Positions 24,464 through 33,407 are shown, counted from the first letter of the stretch. The stretch: 64,000 bases of DNA from Hymenobacter sp. 15J16-1T3B (GCF_020711235.1 NZ_JAJFAV010000002.1:434001-498000); one strand, 5' to 3'. Numbers and translations: made by a program. The notes: a model not told the origin generated them from the sequence alone.

Positions 24464-25951
24464 TTAAGCCGGCCGTTGCGGCCGCTTCTCCAGAATGAGC
24501 TGGGTGCGGAAGTCGTGCAGGCCTTTTTCCAGGCCCACCGGGTAGGTGTGCGGGTTCAGGAAGCGGCGGATGCTCGGGTCCAGCGAAGTGACTTCCTCGC
24601 GGGCCTTCTGGCGGCTAGCCGCCAGCGCGGGTACTTCCAGCACGCGCTGGCCCTGGCGAAACACAGGCTCCAGCAGCTCCCGAAACTCGGTGGATTTTAC
24701 CGGGCGGCGGCGCGTGGGGTCCAAGGGGTCGACGATGGTGAGCTGCTCGGGCAGGGGCTCGGCGGTGTTGTAGAGCATATCGGCCACGGGCTTGCCGTCG
24801 TGGTAGAAGCGGCGCACCTGCAGGATGCCGGGGATGCTGGTTTTGGCTAGCTGCTCGGAGAGCTTGATGGTGTAGTCCCAGCCGTCGGAGCCGTCCGTTT
24901 TCTTCATGGCGGCCAGCTTGTAGACGCCGCCCAGCGCCGGCTGGTCGTAGGCCGTCACCAGCTTGGTGCCAATGCCCCAGGTGTCGATGCGGGCGCCTTC
25001 GAGCTTGAGGGCAGTGACGAGCTGCTCGTCGAGGTCGTTGCTGGCCACGATGCGCACTTTGGGGAAGCCGGCCGCGTCGAGCAGCTTGCGGGCCTGCACG
25101 CTCAGGTAGGTCAGGTCGCCGGAGTCGAGGCGGATGCCGCCCAGCTCGTGGCCCTGCTGGCGCAGCCGCTCGGCCACGCGGATGGCGTTGCGCACGCCTT
25201 CCAGCGTGTCGTAGGTGTCGACGAGGAACACCGAGTCGTCGGGGAAGGCGGCGGCGTACTTCTCGAAGGCTTCTTCCTCGCCCTCGAAGGCCATGACCCA
25301 GCTGTGGGCGTGGGTGCCCTTTACCGGAATGCCGAACTGCTGCCCGGCCAGCACGTTGCTGGTGCCGTCGGCGCCGCCGAGGTAGGCGGCGCGGGTGGCC
25401 GAGAGGCCGCCGTCGAAGCCCTGGGCACGGCGCAGGCCGAACTCCAGAATCTGGTCGGTGGGCCCCACGGCTTCGCGGATGCGGGCGGCTTTGGTGGCAA
25501 TGAGCGTCTGGAAGTTCACCAGCGTGAGCAGGGCCGTTTCTACCAGCTGGGCCTGCAGCAGCGGGCCCTGAATGCGAATCAGCGGCTCGTTGCCGAACAC
25601 CACCGTGCCCTCGGCCACCGCGTCCACGTCGCAGGTGAAGCGCAGCTCGCGCAGGTAGTCGAGGAAGCCTTGCTCGAACAGCGCCGTGCCCTTGCTGCCG
25701 CGCAGGGAGCCGAGGTACGTGAGGTCATCCTCCGAGAAGCGCAGGTTTTCCAGCCAGTCCACCGCGTAGGCCAGGCCGGCGGCCACGGCGTAGCCGCCGC
25801 TGAAGGGGGCCTTGCGGAAGTAGAGGTGAAAGACGGCTTCGCGGTCCTGCATGCCCTGCCGCCAGTAGCCGTAGGCCATGGTCAGCTGGTAGAGGTCGGT
25901 GAGCAGGGTGAGGGAGGGGCGGTAGAGGGCGGAGAGGGGCTGTTCGGGCAT
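24464..25951 (-). CDS. pncB: Nicotinate phosphoribosyltransferase
   Basis: A 495-residue enzyme of the NAD salvage (Preiss-Handler) pathway that makes nicotinate mononucleotide from nicotinate and PRPP. Recognisable segments are SLTLLTDLYQLTMAYGYW (N-terminal signature), FRKAPFSGGYAVAAGL, EFGLRRAQGFDGGLSATRAAYLGGADGTSNVLAGQ and GTHAHSWVMAF. Further on are VDTYDTLEGVRNAI, GIRLDSGDL, IVASNDLDE and TWGIGTKLVTAYD. The ATG at 25951 starts at the family's usual N-terminus; the frame extends ~100 residues upstream but that part is unlike the family. The gene is divergent from the methyltransferase gene. Confidence 0.92.
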   Translation of the reverse strand: MPEQPLSALYRPSLTLLTDLYQLTMAYGYWRQGMQDREAVFHLYFRKAPFSGGYAVAAGLAYAVDWLENLRFSEDDLTYLGSLRGSKGTALFEQGFLDYLRELRFTCDVDAVAEGTVVFGNEPLIRIQGPLLQAQLVETALLTLVNFQTLIATKAARIREAVGPTDQILEFGLRRAQGFDGGLSATRAAYLGGADGTSNVLAGQQFGIPVKGTHAHSWVMAFEGEEEAFEKYAAAFPDDSVFLVDTYDTLEGVRNAIRVAERLRQQGHELGGIRLDSGDLTYLSVQARKLLDAAGFPKVRIVASNDLDEQLVTALKLEGARIDTWGIGTKLVTAYDQPALGGVYKLAAMKKTDGSDGWDYTIKLSEQLAKTSIPGILQVRRFYHDGKPVADMLYNTAEPLPEQLTIVDPLDPTRRRPVKSTEFRELLEPVFRQGQRVLEVPALAASRQKAREEVTSLDPSIRRFLNPHTYPVGLEKGLHDFRTQLILEKRPQRPA

Positions 25952-26120
25952 GGCGAAAAGGCGGCTGCGGACGCGGTAAGGTACGGCGCCCGGGCCGGTC
26001 AGTTCCCAAACCAGCACGAGACTATAGAAGCCGGGCGGAATGTTGTATTTTTTGCCAAGCCACAAGCCGCTGAGCGGCAGCGCGTCTGCGGCGTTTCGTG
26101 CCCTAACCCTCCTCCCGCTT

Positions 26121-26819
26121 ATGCCCCGACTCCTACTCTTACTCTGCGGCCTGCTCGCGGCGGGCGGCCTGCGCGCCCAAACCCCATCTGCCCCTTCCGC
26201 CCAGGAAATCGAGCAGGAGCGCCTGCGCTGGAACCGCGCCCTGGTGCAGGACACGGCCTACAAGTTCAACCACCAGCCCAACGCGTTGCTGGTGGAAACG
26301 GTGAAAGGCCGCCCGCCCGGCCGCGCCCTGGACATCGGCATGGGGCAGGGCCGCAACGCGCTGTTTCTGGCCCGGCAGGGCTGGCGCGTCACCGGCCTCG
26401 ACGTGGCCGACGAAGCCGTGGCCGTGGCCCAGCAGCAGGCCGCGCGCGAGGGGCTGCAGCTGGATGCCCGCGTGCAGCCCATGGAAACCTTCGACTTCGG
26501 CACGGCCCGCTACGACCTCATCACCTACATCTACGAGGGCTGCTTCGACGAGAATAACGGCGTGCTCGACAAGATCAAAACCAGCCTGAAGCCCGGCGGT
26601 GTGCTCGTGTTTGAGTTTTTTCACCGCGCGGCCGGCCTGGAAATGAACCGCCCGGATTTTGGCTGTCCCAACGGCGCCATCAAGGCGCTTTTCGCGCCGG
26701 ACAAGCGCTTCCGCATCGTGCGCTACGAGGAAAAAGCGGGCCGCCCGGACTTTGGCGGCGGCGTGAACAAACAGATGAAGCCGCAGCAACTGGTGTACTG
26801 CGTGGTGCAAAAACTGTAG
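26121..26819 (+). CDS. SAM-dependent methyltransferase with N-terminal signal peptide
   Basis: A 232-residue protein. Residues 1-20 (PRLLLLLCGLLAAGGLRA-Q) look like a cleavable export signal. A class I Rossmann methyltransferase follows: motif I is RALDIGMGQGRNALFLARQGWRVTGLD, then YDLITYIYEGCFDENNG and LKPGGVLVFEFFH. An upstream ATG at 26040 would bury the signal in a longer N-terminus. Such exported-looking methyltransferases occur in some Bacteroidota and Acidobacteria, but S-adenosylmethionine is cytoplasmic, so the location is puzzling. The methyl acceptor is unknown. The next gene, an M28 peptidase, begins 53 bp later and may be co-transcribed. Confidence 0.75.
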   Translation: MPRLLLLLCGLLAAGGLRAQTPSAPSAQEIEQERLRWNRALVQDTAYKFNHQPNALLVETVKGRPPGRALDIGMGQGRNALFLARQGWRVTGLDVADEAVAVAQQQAAREGLQLDARVQPMETFDFGTARYDLITYIYEGCFDENNGVLDKIKTSLKPGGVLVFEFFHRAAGLEMNRPDFGCPNGAIKALFAPDKRFRIVRYEEKAGRPDFGGGVNKQMKPQQLVYCVVQKL

Positions 26820-26872
26820 GACCGGGGGCCGCGCCGCGCAACGCTGCGGCCGGGTTCCGCTACTTTGCGCCT

Positions 26873-28204
26873 ATGAAACGACTTCTCCTGGGACTGTTGC
26901 TGGCCGGGGCTGCGCAAGCCGCCGTAGGGCAGAAGGCGGCCAAGCCCGCCAAAACGAAGATTGACGCCAAACTGATCGAGCGCGTCGAGAAGACCCTGGC
27001 CGACGACAAGCTGCGCGGCCGGGCCCTGAACACCGGCGCCGCGGAGGCGGCGCAGTTTCTGGCCGGCGAGTTCCAGCGCATCGGCCTGCAGCCCTTGCCG
27101 GGCCTCACCTCGTTCGAGCAGAAATTTCCGGCCTACGAAATCAACACCACCAGCCTGCAGGCCACCGTGGGCGGGGCGGCCGTGCCGCGCGAAAACGTGG
27201 TGCTGCTCTCGGGCCAGGAGCAGGTAAGCTGGGGCAGCGGGCAGGCCGGTGCGCCGCGCGTGGTAGTGGTGGGGCCGCAAGCCGATTTTCGCAGGGAAGT
27301 GGGGCCGCTGATGCGCGCCAAGGAAAACGTGCTGGTACTCATCGACCCGACCCACGCGGCTACCTTCAAGCGCCTGGCCGCGCAGGTGCAGCACAGCGCC
27401 TTCCGCGCCGAAAAACCCGAGCCCACCAGCGCTGCCTTCATCCTCACCGCGGCTACGCCCACTGAAACTACGCCTTACCAGCTAACCGGCAGCACCAGTA
27501 TCAAGCAGCTGGAAATCAAAAACATCGTGGGCGTGCTGCCCGGGCGCGACGCGGCCAAAGCCGCCGAGCAGGTGGTCTTTTCCGCCCACTACGACCACAT
27601 CGGCATCCTGCCCGCCGTGGCCGGCGACTCCATTGCCAACGGCGCCGACGACGACGCCTCCGGCACCACGGCCGTGGTGGCCCTGGCCGAGCACTTCAAG
27701 AGAACCAAGCAGAACGCGCGCACGCTCATCTTCGTGGCCTTCACGGCCGAGGAAATCGGCGGCTTCGGCTCCCAGTACTTCTCCAAGCAGCTCGATCCGG
27801 CCAAGGTCGTGGCCATGTTCAACATCGAGATGATCGGCAAGGTGTCGAAGTTCGGCCCCGGCGCGGCCTTCATCACCGGCTTCGACAAGTCCGACTTCGG
27901 CCCGATTCTGCAGCGCAACCTGCAGGGCAGCACCTTTAAGTTCGAGCCCGACCCCTACCCCGAGCAGCAGCTGTTCTACCGCTCCGACAACGCCACCCTG
28001 GCCCGCCTGGGCGTGCCCGCCCACAGCATCAGCACCGACCAGATTCCCACCGACAAGCTCTACCACTCGGTCGACGACGAAGTCGAGAGCCTGGATCTGA
28101 AGAACATGACGGAGGTTATCCGCGCCATTGCCGTCAGCTCCCGCGGCATCGTGGCCGGCACCGATACGCCCACGCGCATTCAGGACGCGGGCCAGCGGAA
28201 GTAG
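26873..28204 (+). CDS. Exported M28-family zinc peptidase
   Basis: A 443-residue aminopeptidase-like protein. A signal peptide (residues 1-20, ...AQAAVG-Q) is followed by a PA-type insert and the M28 catalytic core. Zinc and catalytic residues are visible in VVFSAHYDHIG (His and Asp), ANGADDDASGTTAVVALAEHF (bridging Asp) and IFVAFTAEEIGGFGS (catalytic Glu pair). Later segments are FNIEMIGKV and YHSVDDEVESLD (last His). It should release amino acids or dipeptides in the periplasm or outside. The gene ends directly before the intergenic repeat R2. Confidence 0.9.
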   Translation: MKRLLLGLLLAGAAQAAVGQKAAKPAKTKIDAKLIERVEKTLADDKLRGRALNTGAAEAAQFLAGEFQRIGLQPLPGLTSFEQKFPAYEINTTSLQATVGGAAVPRENVVLLSGQEQVSWGSGQAGAPRVVVVGPQADFRREVGPLMRAKENVLVLIDPTHAATFKRLAAQVQHSAFRAEKPEPTSAAFILTAATPTETTPYQLTGSTSIKQLEIKNIVGVLPGRDAAKAAEQVVFSAHYDHIGILPAVAGDSIANGADDDASGTTAVVALAEHFKRTKQNARTLIFVAFTAEEIGGFGSQYFSKQLDPAKVVAMFNIEMIGKVSKFGPGAAFITGFDKSDFGPILQRNLQGSTFKFEPDPYPEQQLFYRSDNATLARLGVPAHSISTDQIPTDKLYHSVDDEVESLDLKNMTEVIRAIAVSSRGIVAGTDTPTRIQDAGQRK

Positions 28205-28232
28205 TGTCTGGGTGACAGGTAACAAATCGTCT

Positions 28233-28417
28233 GTCATCCTGAGCCTAAGCGAAGGACCTTCCTCGCAACCCGCACAACTGAAAAGCGCAGCTACCAACGC
28301 CCTGTCGTCCGGGCATGGTGGCTGCGCTTTTGCCGTTCCAGCGAAGTAACGTCGACGCTTTGTAGGCAGCGGCGGTGCAGGGTGGGAGGAAGGTCCTTCG
28401 CTTAGGCTCAGGATGAC
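28233..28417. repeat. Intergenic repeat element, long form (copy R2)
   Basis: A perfect 32-bp terminal inverted repeat, 28233-28264 and 28386-28417, beginning GTCATCCTGAGCCTAAGCG. Inside is a second inverted repeat (AAAGCGCAGC / GCTGCGCTTT), and TTTGTAGGCAGCGGCGG is shared with copy R1. It fills almost the whole gap between the M28 peptidase and the converging DUF4132 gene. Confidence 0.9.
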
Positions 28418-28451
28418 GTTTCTTTTATACTTCCTCATCCACTCAACCGGC

Positions 28452-31124
28452 TCAACGCTTGATCTGTCGGGTGATGGTTTCGTCGGTGATTTTATCGTCG
28501 TCGGCCAGCAGCAGGGCTTTGCTGAGGATGATGCTCAGGATGGCGTCGCCCTCGAAGGGCAGAAACACGTCGGTGGCGGTGGCCTGCTTGGGGCTGCGGT
28601 CGGGCACGATGCAGAGGTACTGGTCGTTGGGCTCCATCAGGATATTGCCCGAGCCCAGGTGAATCTTGTAGGTGCGCAGCTTGCCCTTCACAACCAGGAA
28701 CCGGTCCTGGATTTCGCTGACTTTGGCAATGCGCAGGCGCGGCACCAGGCGCTGCAGGGCCAACTTGCGGTTTTTGGCCACTTCCGACAGCTCGCCGAAG
28801 GAGTAGTTCTCCCAGTAGTTGCGATACTGCACCAGCCCGCCGCCGTCGCGCCAGAGCGGGTCGTTGCCCACCGAGGCCACGCCCACAAACAAATCCACGT
28901 CGCGCATGACTTCCGAGAAAACCAGCGGCGGAATGTCGGTCAGCGGCAGCGGCTCCTGCCCGGCCAGGCGGGTGAAGCGCAGCTGGTCGGTGCTCACGTA
29001 GTGCCAGATGCCGGTATCGTTCCAGGCCCCGTCGGCGTTGACCTCGCTCACCCAGAACTCGGCCCGCAAATCGTGCGCCGGCAGGCTCAGCTGGGCCGCG
29101 TCCGATTCGTAACCCTTGTCGTAGGCGCCCATCAGCGCGTAGCGCCAGCCGCGCAGCTTGGCCAGGGAGTTGAACTGGTGCTGCTTGAGCACGTGGGCGG
29201 CCATGCGGTTGGAGTAGGTGCGGGTGCGCTCCTCGGGCGGCGTGAGTAAGTATACCTCGCGAAAGGCCTGCTTGAGCGGCTGGCGCAGCTCGCGGCGCTC
29301 CAGCAAGGCCCGCCAGGCCAGCACCTCATCGGTGGTGGCCAGCACGGGGTGCCAGAGCTGCACCTGCGCCTCATCGGCTGGGGCGGGTAGGGGGTGCTCC
29401 TGGGCGTTGCGCCAGGCGCCGTCGAGCCAAAGCGCGTCGTGCTGGGTACCGTCGGGGTGGGCGAAGCGCCAGATGAGCCGCTCGGCCAGCTGGCTCAGCA
29501 AGCCGTGCTCCAGGTAGTACTGGCGAAACCAGGCAAAGGGCATCCGGCGGGCCTCCACAAAGCTGCGGTCGAGCCGGTCGCGCTGGCCGGTGTAGGTTTG
29601 CTGGGCCTGGGTCTGGGCCACTTTCAGCTCCTTTAGTTCGGCGGCGTGGCTTTGCTTGAGCGCCGCCGGGGCCGCTTTCAGCGTTTTGCCGCCCTTCTGC
29701 CAGCTCACCTCGGCCTTGCCCTCCGCCAGTTCCAGCACCACGTGGTAGTCGCCGTAGTCGAAGTCGGCGCGGCCGTTTACCAGGCCCGCCGTGGGCACGG
29801 CCATGTCCTCGATTTCGGCCGGCGTGACGCCCAGCTCCTGCGAGGCCTTTTCGATGTGGCGGCCGATCAGCTCCTGGGTGTTGGCCTGCCGGATTTTGGG
29901 CCGCAGCCGCGAGAGTTGGGCCACGCCGGGCAGCCCGCCCTGCGCCAAGGCCAGCAGGCAGGCGTTGGCCAGGCCCGAGGCCAGCGGCCCCCGGCCCGGA
30001 ATCTTGCGGTAGCCCTTCAGGGCCAGCTCGGCCAGTTGCTGCTGCAGGGCCGCCGGCGCGGTGGGGCCGAGCGTCCATACCAAGCCCTTGGCCACGTTCA
30101 GGCTGGGTTCCAGCAGGAAGTGCCACTCGGAGTAAGTGTAGGTGCGGCCGCCTTCGTAGGTGTGCGTGTGCTCGATCTGTTCCACCGCGAGGCCCGCCAG
30201 CAGGGCCAGCCATTCGGCCGCTTGCGCCCGCACTGCCTCCGGCCCGATGGCGGCCACAGCGGCGTCGGCTTCCTTGCGAAACTTGGCCGTGGGCTGCCCG
30301 CCGCCGGCTTTTTGCCAGAGCTGCAGCAGCTGCAGCCAGGGCCGCGTGCTGGCCGCGCTGGGCGAGAGGCCGGCCACGAACTCGTTGAGCCGGCGCCCGA
30401 ACGCGTCGCCGTCGACGAACTGCACCGGCGGCAGCTCAGCGCTGGCCGGGCCGCCGAGCAGCTCCTGCAGCTTCAGCCGAATCTTGACGATGGTGCCGCC
30501 GCCGTAGCTGCGGTCCTGGTGCTCGGTGGCGGCCAGCAGCTGGCCCAGGCGGCGGGTCAGCTCGGCGTGCGGGCCGTGCTTTTTCTGAAATTTCTCCACC
30601 TGGCCCAGCGTCAGCAGCACGGGCATCATAAACAGGGCGTGCCCGACCTCCGCGGCCGCGTCGCCGGGCGGAAACTGGATGCCGTAGGTTTCCAGCAGCC
30701 GAATCAGCCCGGCCGCGTCCAGCTCCAGGGTGGAGCGCAGCAGCTGCTGTAGCAGGGCTTCGAGCAGGTTGCGGATCTGGTAGTCGACCACGCCGTGATG
30801 GTCGCGGCAAAAGCGGATAGCCTCGGCCGTGGCCAGCGCCAAGCGGCCCTTGTAGGCCGCGTCCTGCTCGCGGATGCCCTGGTAGGCCGGCACGTCCAGC
30901 AACTTGAGGGTGTAGTAGCTCATCTGGCGCTCCTCGATGTCGAGCAGCAGCTGCCGGAGCACCGGCTGCATTTCCTGGGCTTCGACGCTGGGGCCGGCCA
31001 GGGCTTGTTCGAACGCGCGGGATTTTTGGGTAGCGGGCATGGGGGTGGAGTTGGGAGAAACATCGGCAAACAGCCGGGCCGCGGCGTCCTGCGCGCGTTG
31101 CCACAGCTCGGTCCAGGCGCTCAT
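28452..31124 (-). CDS. DUF4132 (MolR-like) protein
   Basis: An 890-residue soluble protein with no signal peptide or membrane segment. The first ~450 residues are helical, Leu/Ala-rich repeats. The C-terminal part carries the DUF4132 region: LRQPLKQAFREVYLLTPPEERTRTYSNRMAAHVLKQHQFNSLAKLRGWRY, then GRDVDLFVGVASVGND-type strands and a terminal segment YLCIVPDRS..VFLPFEGDAILSIILSKALLLADD. Relatives include E. coli MolR/YehI-type proteins; their biochemical role is not established. It starts 5 bp after the small protein encoded upstream, so they form one operon. Length is normal for the family in Bacteroidota. Confidence 0.8.
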   Translation of the reverse strand: MSAWTELWQRAQDAAARLFADVSPNSTPMPATQKSRAFEQALAGPSVEAQEMQPVLRQLLLDIEERQMSYYTLKLLDVPAYQGIREQDAAYKGRLALATAEAIRFCRDHHGVVDYQIRNLLEALLQQLLRSTLELDAAGLIRLLETYGIQFPPGDAAAEVGHALFMMPVLLTLGQVEKFQKKHGPHAELTRRLGQLLAATEHQDRSYGGGTIVKIRLKLQELLGGPASAELPPVQFVDGDAFGRRLNEFVAGLSPSAASTRPWLQLLQLWQKAGGGQPTAKFRKEADAAVAAIGPEAVRAQAAEWLALLAGLAVEQIEHTHTYEGGRTYTYSEWHFLLEPSLNVAKGLVWTLGPTAPAALQQQLAELALKGYRKIPGRGPLASGLANACLLALAQGGLPGVAQLSRLRPKIRQANTQELIGRHIEKASQELGVTPAEIEDMAVPTAGLVNGRADFDYGDYHVVLELAEGKAEVSWQKGGKTLKAAPAALKQSHAAELKELKVAQTQAQQTYTGQRDRLDRSFVEARRMPFAWFRQYYLEHGLLSQLAERLIWRFAHPDGTQHDALWLDGAWRNAQEHPLPAPADEAQVQLWHPVLATTDEVLAWRALLERRELRQPLKQAFREVYLLTPPEERTRTYSNRMAAHVLKQHQFNSLAKLRGWRYALMGAYDKGYESDAAQLSLPAHDLRAEFWVSEVNADGAWNDTGIWHYVSTDQLRFTRLAGQEPLPLTDIPPLVFSEVMRDVDLFVGVASVGNDPLWRDGGGLVQYRNYWENYSFGELSEVAKNRKLALQRLVPRLRIAKVSEIQDRFLVVKGKLRTYKIHLGSGNILMEPNDQYLCIVPDRSPKQATATDVFLPFEGDAILSIILSKALLLADDDKITDETITRQIKR

Positions 31125-31129
31125 CGAAC

Positions 31130-31525
31130 TCAGCCGCCGACCAACGGCGTGAGTTTGACGAAAGCAGCCGTGGCGCCGGGCCCGAGCCAGATTTGCTCGT
31201 CGAGGCTTTCCACCTGCCGGTCGTTGACCAGGATGAAGTAGCCGTTCTGCTGAAAGGCCTCCAGCGCCCGGTACAGCTGCTTTTCCGCGTCGATGCGGTG
31301 GCTCTGCTTGAGACGGTAGCCGTTGAGCACCCGCTCCGAATCGGTGGGCTGCACCAGGCCGCTAAACACGCCGTTGTTGCGCTGGTTGTGGGCCGCCACT
31401 TCCTGGCGCACGCGCTGCTCGATCAGCTCGCGCACGGTGAGGGTTTCCTGGGCCAGCTCCAGGGCCAGGCGGTGCAGGACGGCGCCGGTGGCCGTTTCGT
31501 CCTGAATCAGCAGGGTTGTCGTCAT
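31130..31525 (-). CDS. Small protein encoded with DUF4132, function unknown
   Basis: A 131-residue soluble protein (MTTTLLIQDETATGAVLHRLALELAQETLTVRELI...). It has a central charged helix (RVRQEVAAHNQR), a basic stretch and an IWLGPGATAAFVKLTPLVGG ending. I do not recognise a family with certainty; the beginning (QDETATG ... LTVRELIEQRVRQEV) resembles small proteins found next to DUF4132 genes. The ATG at 31525 follows the short spacing of this operon; 14 more residues could be added upstream. It is the promoter-proximal gene of the pair, and its stop is 5 bp from the DUF4132 start. Confidence 0.6.
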   Translation of the reverse strand: MTTTLLIQDETATGAVLHRLALELAQETLTVRELIEQRVRQEVAAHNQRNNGVFSGLVQPTDSERVLNGYRLKQSHRIDAEKQLYRALEAFQQNGYFILVNDRQVESLDEQIWLGPGATAAFVKLTPLVGG

Positions 31526-31648
31526 GGTGAATTTGCTAAATAATTTAGCCTGCTCTAAAATACGCATTTGGATTGGTTTTGATATGTTAATTCGCTAAAA
31601 ATTTTAGTAATAACTGCTCAATTGCTGGGAAAATAGCGGCCCGGCCTG

Positions 31649-31830
31649 TCATCCCGAGGGCGCCGCCGAAGGACCTTGCGCGCGCCCCGCACCAGCTAAA
31701 AAGCGCAGCCACCAACGCTCTTTCGCTCGGGCCCGGGGCCGCGTTTTTACGTTGCCGACAAAGCGTCTGCGCTTAGTCGGCCGCGGCGGGGTGCGGTGCG
31801 AGGAATATCCTTCGTTGCGCGTACGGCCGA
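31649..31830. repeat. Intergenic repeat element, degenerate long form (copy R3)
   Basis: It begins GTCATCCCGAGG and contains GAAGGACCTT, AAGCGCAGCCACCAACGC and a distal ATATCCTTCG, in the same order as copy R2 but with many changes, especially in the right half. No coding potential. It lies between the DUF4132 operon and the adaptor promoter region. Confidence 0.65.
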
Positions 31831-31900
31831 CGGGGGCGACGGGCTTTTCTCCCGTTCTGCTTAAGTGTTGTCCGATTCTAGCACAGCGCCTTGGCAGAAC

Positions 31901-31925
31901 CGAACACTGTGTCCGAAACCGGACA
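31901..31925 (+). promoter_or_regulatory. Composite operator (UAS) of the sigma-54-like regulon, site A
   Basis: CGAACA-N3-TGTCCG (31901-31915), then N4 and a third half-site CGGACA (31920-31925). The same arrangement and spacing recurs at 39654 and 46694. The operator starts 91 bp upstream of the GG of the promoter at 31991. It is probably the binding site of the NtrC-type regulator encoded at 43669. Confidence 0.7.
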
Positions 31926-31990
31926 GATTCTGTACGGGTGGTAATCAACAATACGCGGTCAAGAATCAGATAATCAATGTATTAAAAGTT

Positions 31991-32007
31991 TGGCATTGGG
32001 CTTGGCT
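31991..32007 (+). promoter_or_regulatory. Sigma-54-type promoter, site A (adaptor/TolC operon)
   Basis: TGGCATTGGGCTTGGCT. The -24 GG is at 31992-31993 and the -12-like GC at 32005-32006. The GG-to-GC spacer is 11 bases rather than the classical 10. The start codon of the adaptor is 36 bp downstream. Confidence 0.65.
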
Positions 32008-32042
32008 GTCTACCTGCAGAACCGACCCCAATCCGAACGAAA

Positions 32043-33290
32043 ATGGACAGAGCTATATCCCCCGCCGCTCAGGCCAAGCGCCGCCGCCAACGCTGGCTGT
32101 TGGCCTCGGCCGTTGTGCTGCTGGTAGCCGGTGCGCTGTGGGCTTTCCGCGGCGTGCTCAAGCCCAGCATCAGCGCCACCGAGCTGCTGACGGCCCGCGT
32201 GGAAACCGGCGACGTGGAAGCCTCGCTCACGGCTTCCGGCCTCATCATCCCGGCCCACGAAGCGGTTATTACCAGCCCCATCCAGTCAACCATCCGGCGG
32301 GTGCGGCTCACGGCCGGCGACCGGGTGCAGCCGGGCCAGACCATCCTGGAACTGGACAAGGAGTTGACCGGCACGGCCCTGGCCAAGCTGCAGGACGAGC
32401 AGTTGCAAAACCAGAACAAGAACACCGTACTGCAACTGGGCCTGGAGCACAGCCTGAACGATTTGGAGTCGCAGGAAAAGGTGCAGCAGGAAAAGGTGCG
32501 CAGCCTGCAGTCGGGCCTGCGCGACGAGCAGCACCTGCTCAGCATCGGCTCGGGCACGCCGGAAGCGGTGCGCCAGGCCGAGCTGAACCTGAAGATTGCC
32601 GAGCTGGAACTGCAGCGCGTGCGCCGGCAGATCAAGAACCAGCGGCAGTCGAACCAGGCCGATGAGCGCGGCCTGGGCTACACCATGCAGATTCAGCAGC
32701 GCAGCATCAGTGAATTGGCCGGCAAGCTGCGCCAGGCCAACATCAGCGCCGAGCAGGCCGGTGTGCTCACCTGGGTCAACGAGGACATCGGCTCGACTGT
32801 CAACCAGGGCCAGGTGCTGGCCCGCGTGGCCGACCTGACCTCGTTTCGGGTGCGCGGCTCCATTGCCGATACCTACGCCGACTCCCTGCACGTGGGCGAC
32901 CCGGTGGTGGTGCGCCTGAACGGCACCGACCTGCGCGGCACGGTGAGCAGCATCAGCCCGGCCGTAGACAAGAACGTGGTGACGTTTTACGCTCAGCTCG
33001 ACGACAACCACCACCCGGCCCTGCGCGCCAACCTGCGCGCCGACGTGTTCGTGGTGACCCGCGCCCACCGCAACGTGCTGCGCATCAAGAACGGGCCCTT
33101 CTTCCAGGGCGGCCGCGAGCAAGTGGCCTTCGTGGTGCAGGACGGGCAGGCCGTGCGCCGCACCGTGCGCCTGGGCGACTCCAACTTCGACTACGTGCAG
33201 GTGGTGAGCGGCCTGCGCCCCGGCGAGGAAGTCGTCATCAGCGACACCAAGAAGTACGAAGAAGCCCCCGCCCTCACCATCAAGAACTGA
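32043..33290 (+). CDS. Efflux periplasmic adaptor (MacA/HlyD family)
   Basis: A 415-residue membrane-fusion protein that would link an inner-membrane ABC transporter to a TolC channel. A basic N-terminus (KRRRQR) precedes one transmembrane helix (about 18-35). The lipoyl/barrel-sandwich part (VEASLTASGLIIPAHEAVITSPIQSTIRRVRLTAGDRVQPGQTILELD) is interrupted by a long coiled-coil hairpin (about 100-230, rich in Leu/Gln/Lys/Glu). It then closes with QAGVLTWVNEDIGSTVNQGQVLARVADL and the beta-barrel domain. The gene lies directly behind the sigma-54-type promoter and ahead of a TolC gene. The matching ABC transporter is 6.5 kb away under an identical promoter. Confidence 0.88.
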   Translation: MDRAISPAAQAKRRRQRWLLASAVVLLVAGALWAFRGVLKPSISATELLTARVETGDVEASLTASGLIIPAHEAVITSPIQSTIRRVRLTAGDRVQPGQTILELDKELTGTALAKLQDEQLQNQNKNTVLQLGLEHSLNDLESQEKVQQEKVRSLQSGLRDEQHLLSIGSGTPEAVRQAELNLKIAELELQRVRRQIKNQRQSNQADERGLGYTMQIQQRSISELAGKLRQANISAEQAGVLTWVNEDIGSTVNQGQVLARVADLTSFRVRGSIADTYADSLHVGDPVVVRLNGTDLRGTVSSISPAVDKNVVTFYAQLDDNHHPALRANLRADVFVVTRAHRNVLRIKNGPFFQGGREQVAFVVQDGQAVRRTVRLGDSNFDYVQVVSGLRPGEEVVISDTKKYEEAPALTIKN

Positions 33291-33308
33291 CCCGGCGCCC
33301 GCCCCACG

Positions 33309-33337
33309 GCCCCTCCTGCGAAAAGGAGGGGCGCTTT
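33309..33337 (+). terminator. Weak hairpin between adaptor and TolC genes
   Basis: GCCCCTCCT (33309-33317) pairs with AGGAGGGGC (33324-33332), then TTTT (33334-33337). It could attenuate transcription into the TolC gene or stabilise the adaptor mRNA. Confidence 0.5.
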
Positions 33338-33407
33338 TCGCCCTGCCTGCTCTGCCTTTCCCATGCACCTACCGCTACCCCAACGCCCTGCCCTGCCTTT
33401 CTGCGCT

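Noticed and set aside
25952-26254. N-terminal extension of pncB by about 100 residues
   Set aside because: The extension is unlike nicotinate phosphoribosyltransferases and overlaps the divergent methyltransferase's upstream region. ATG 25951 gives the normal length.
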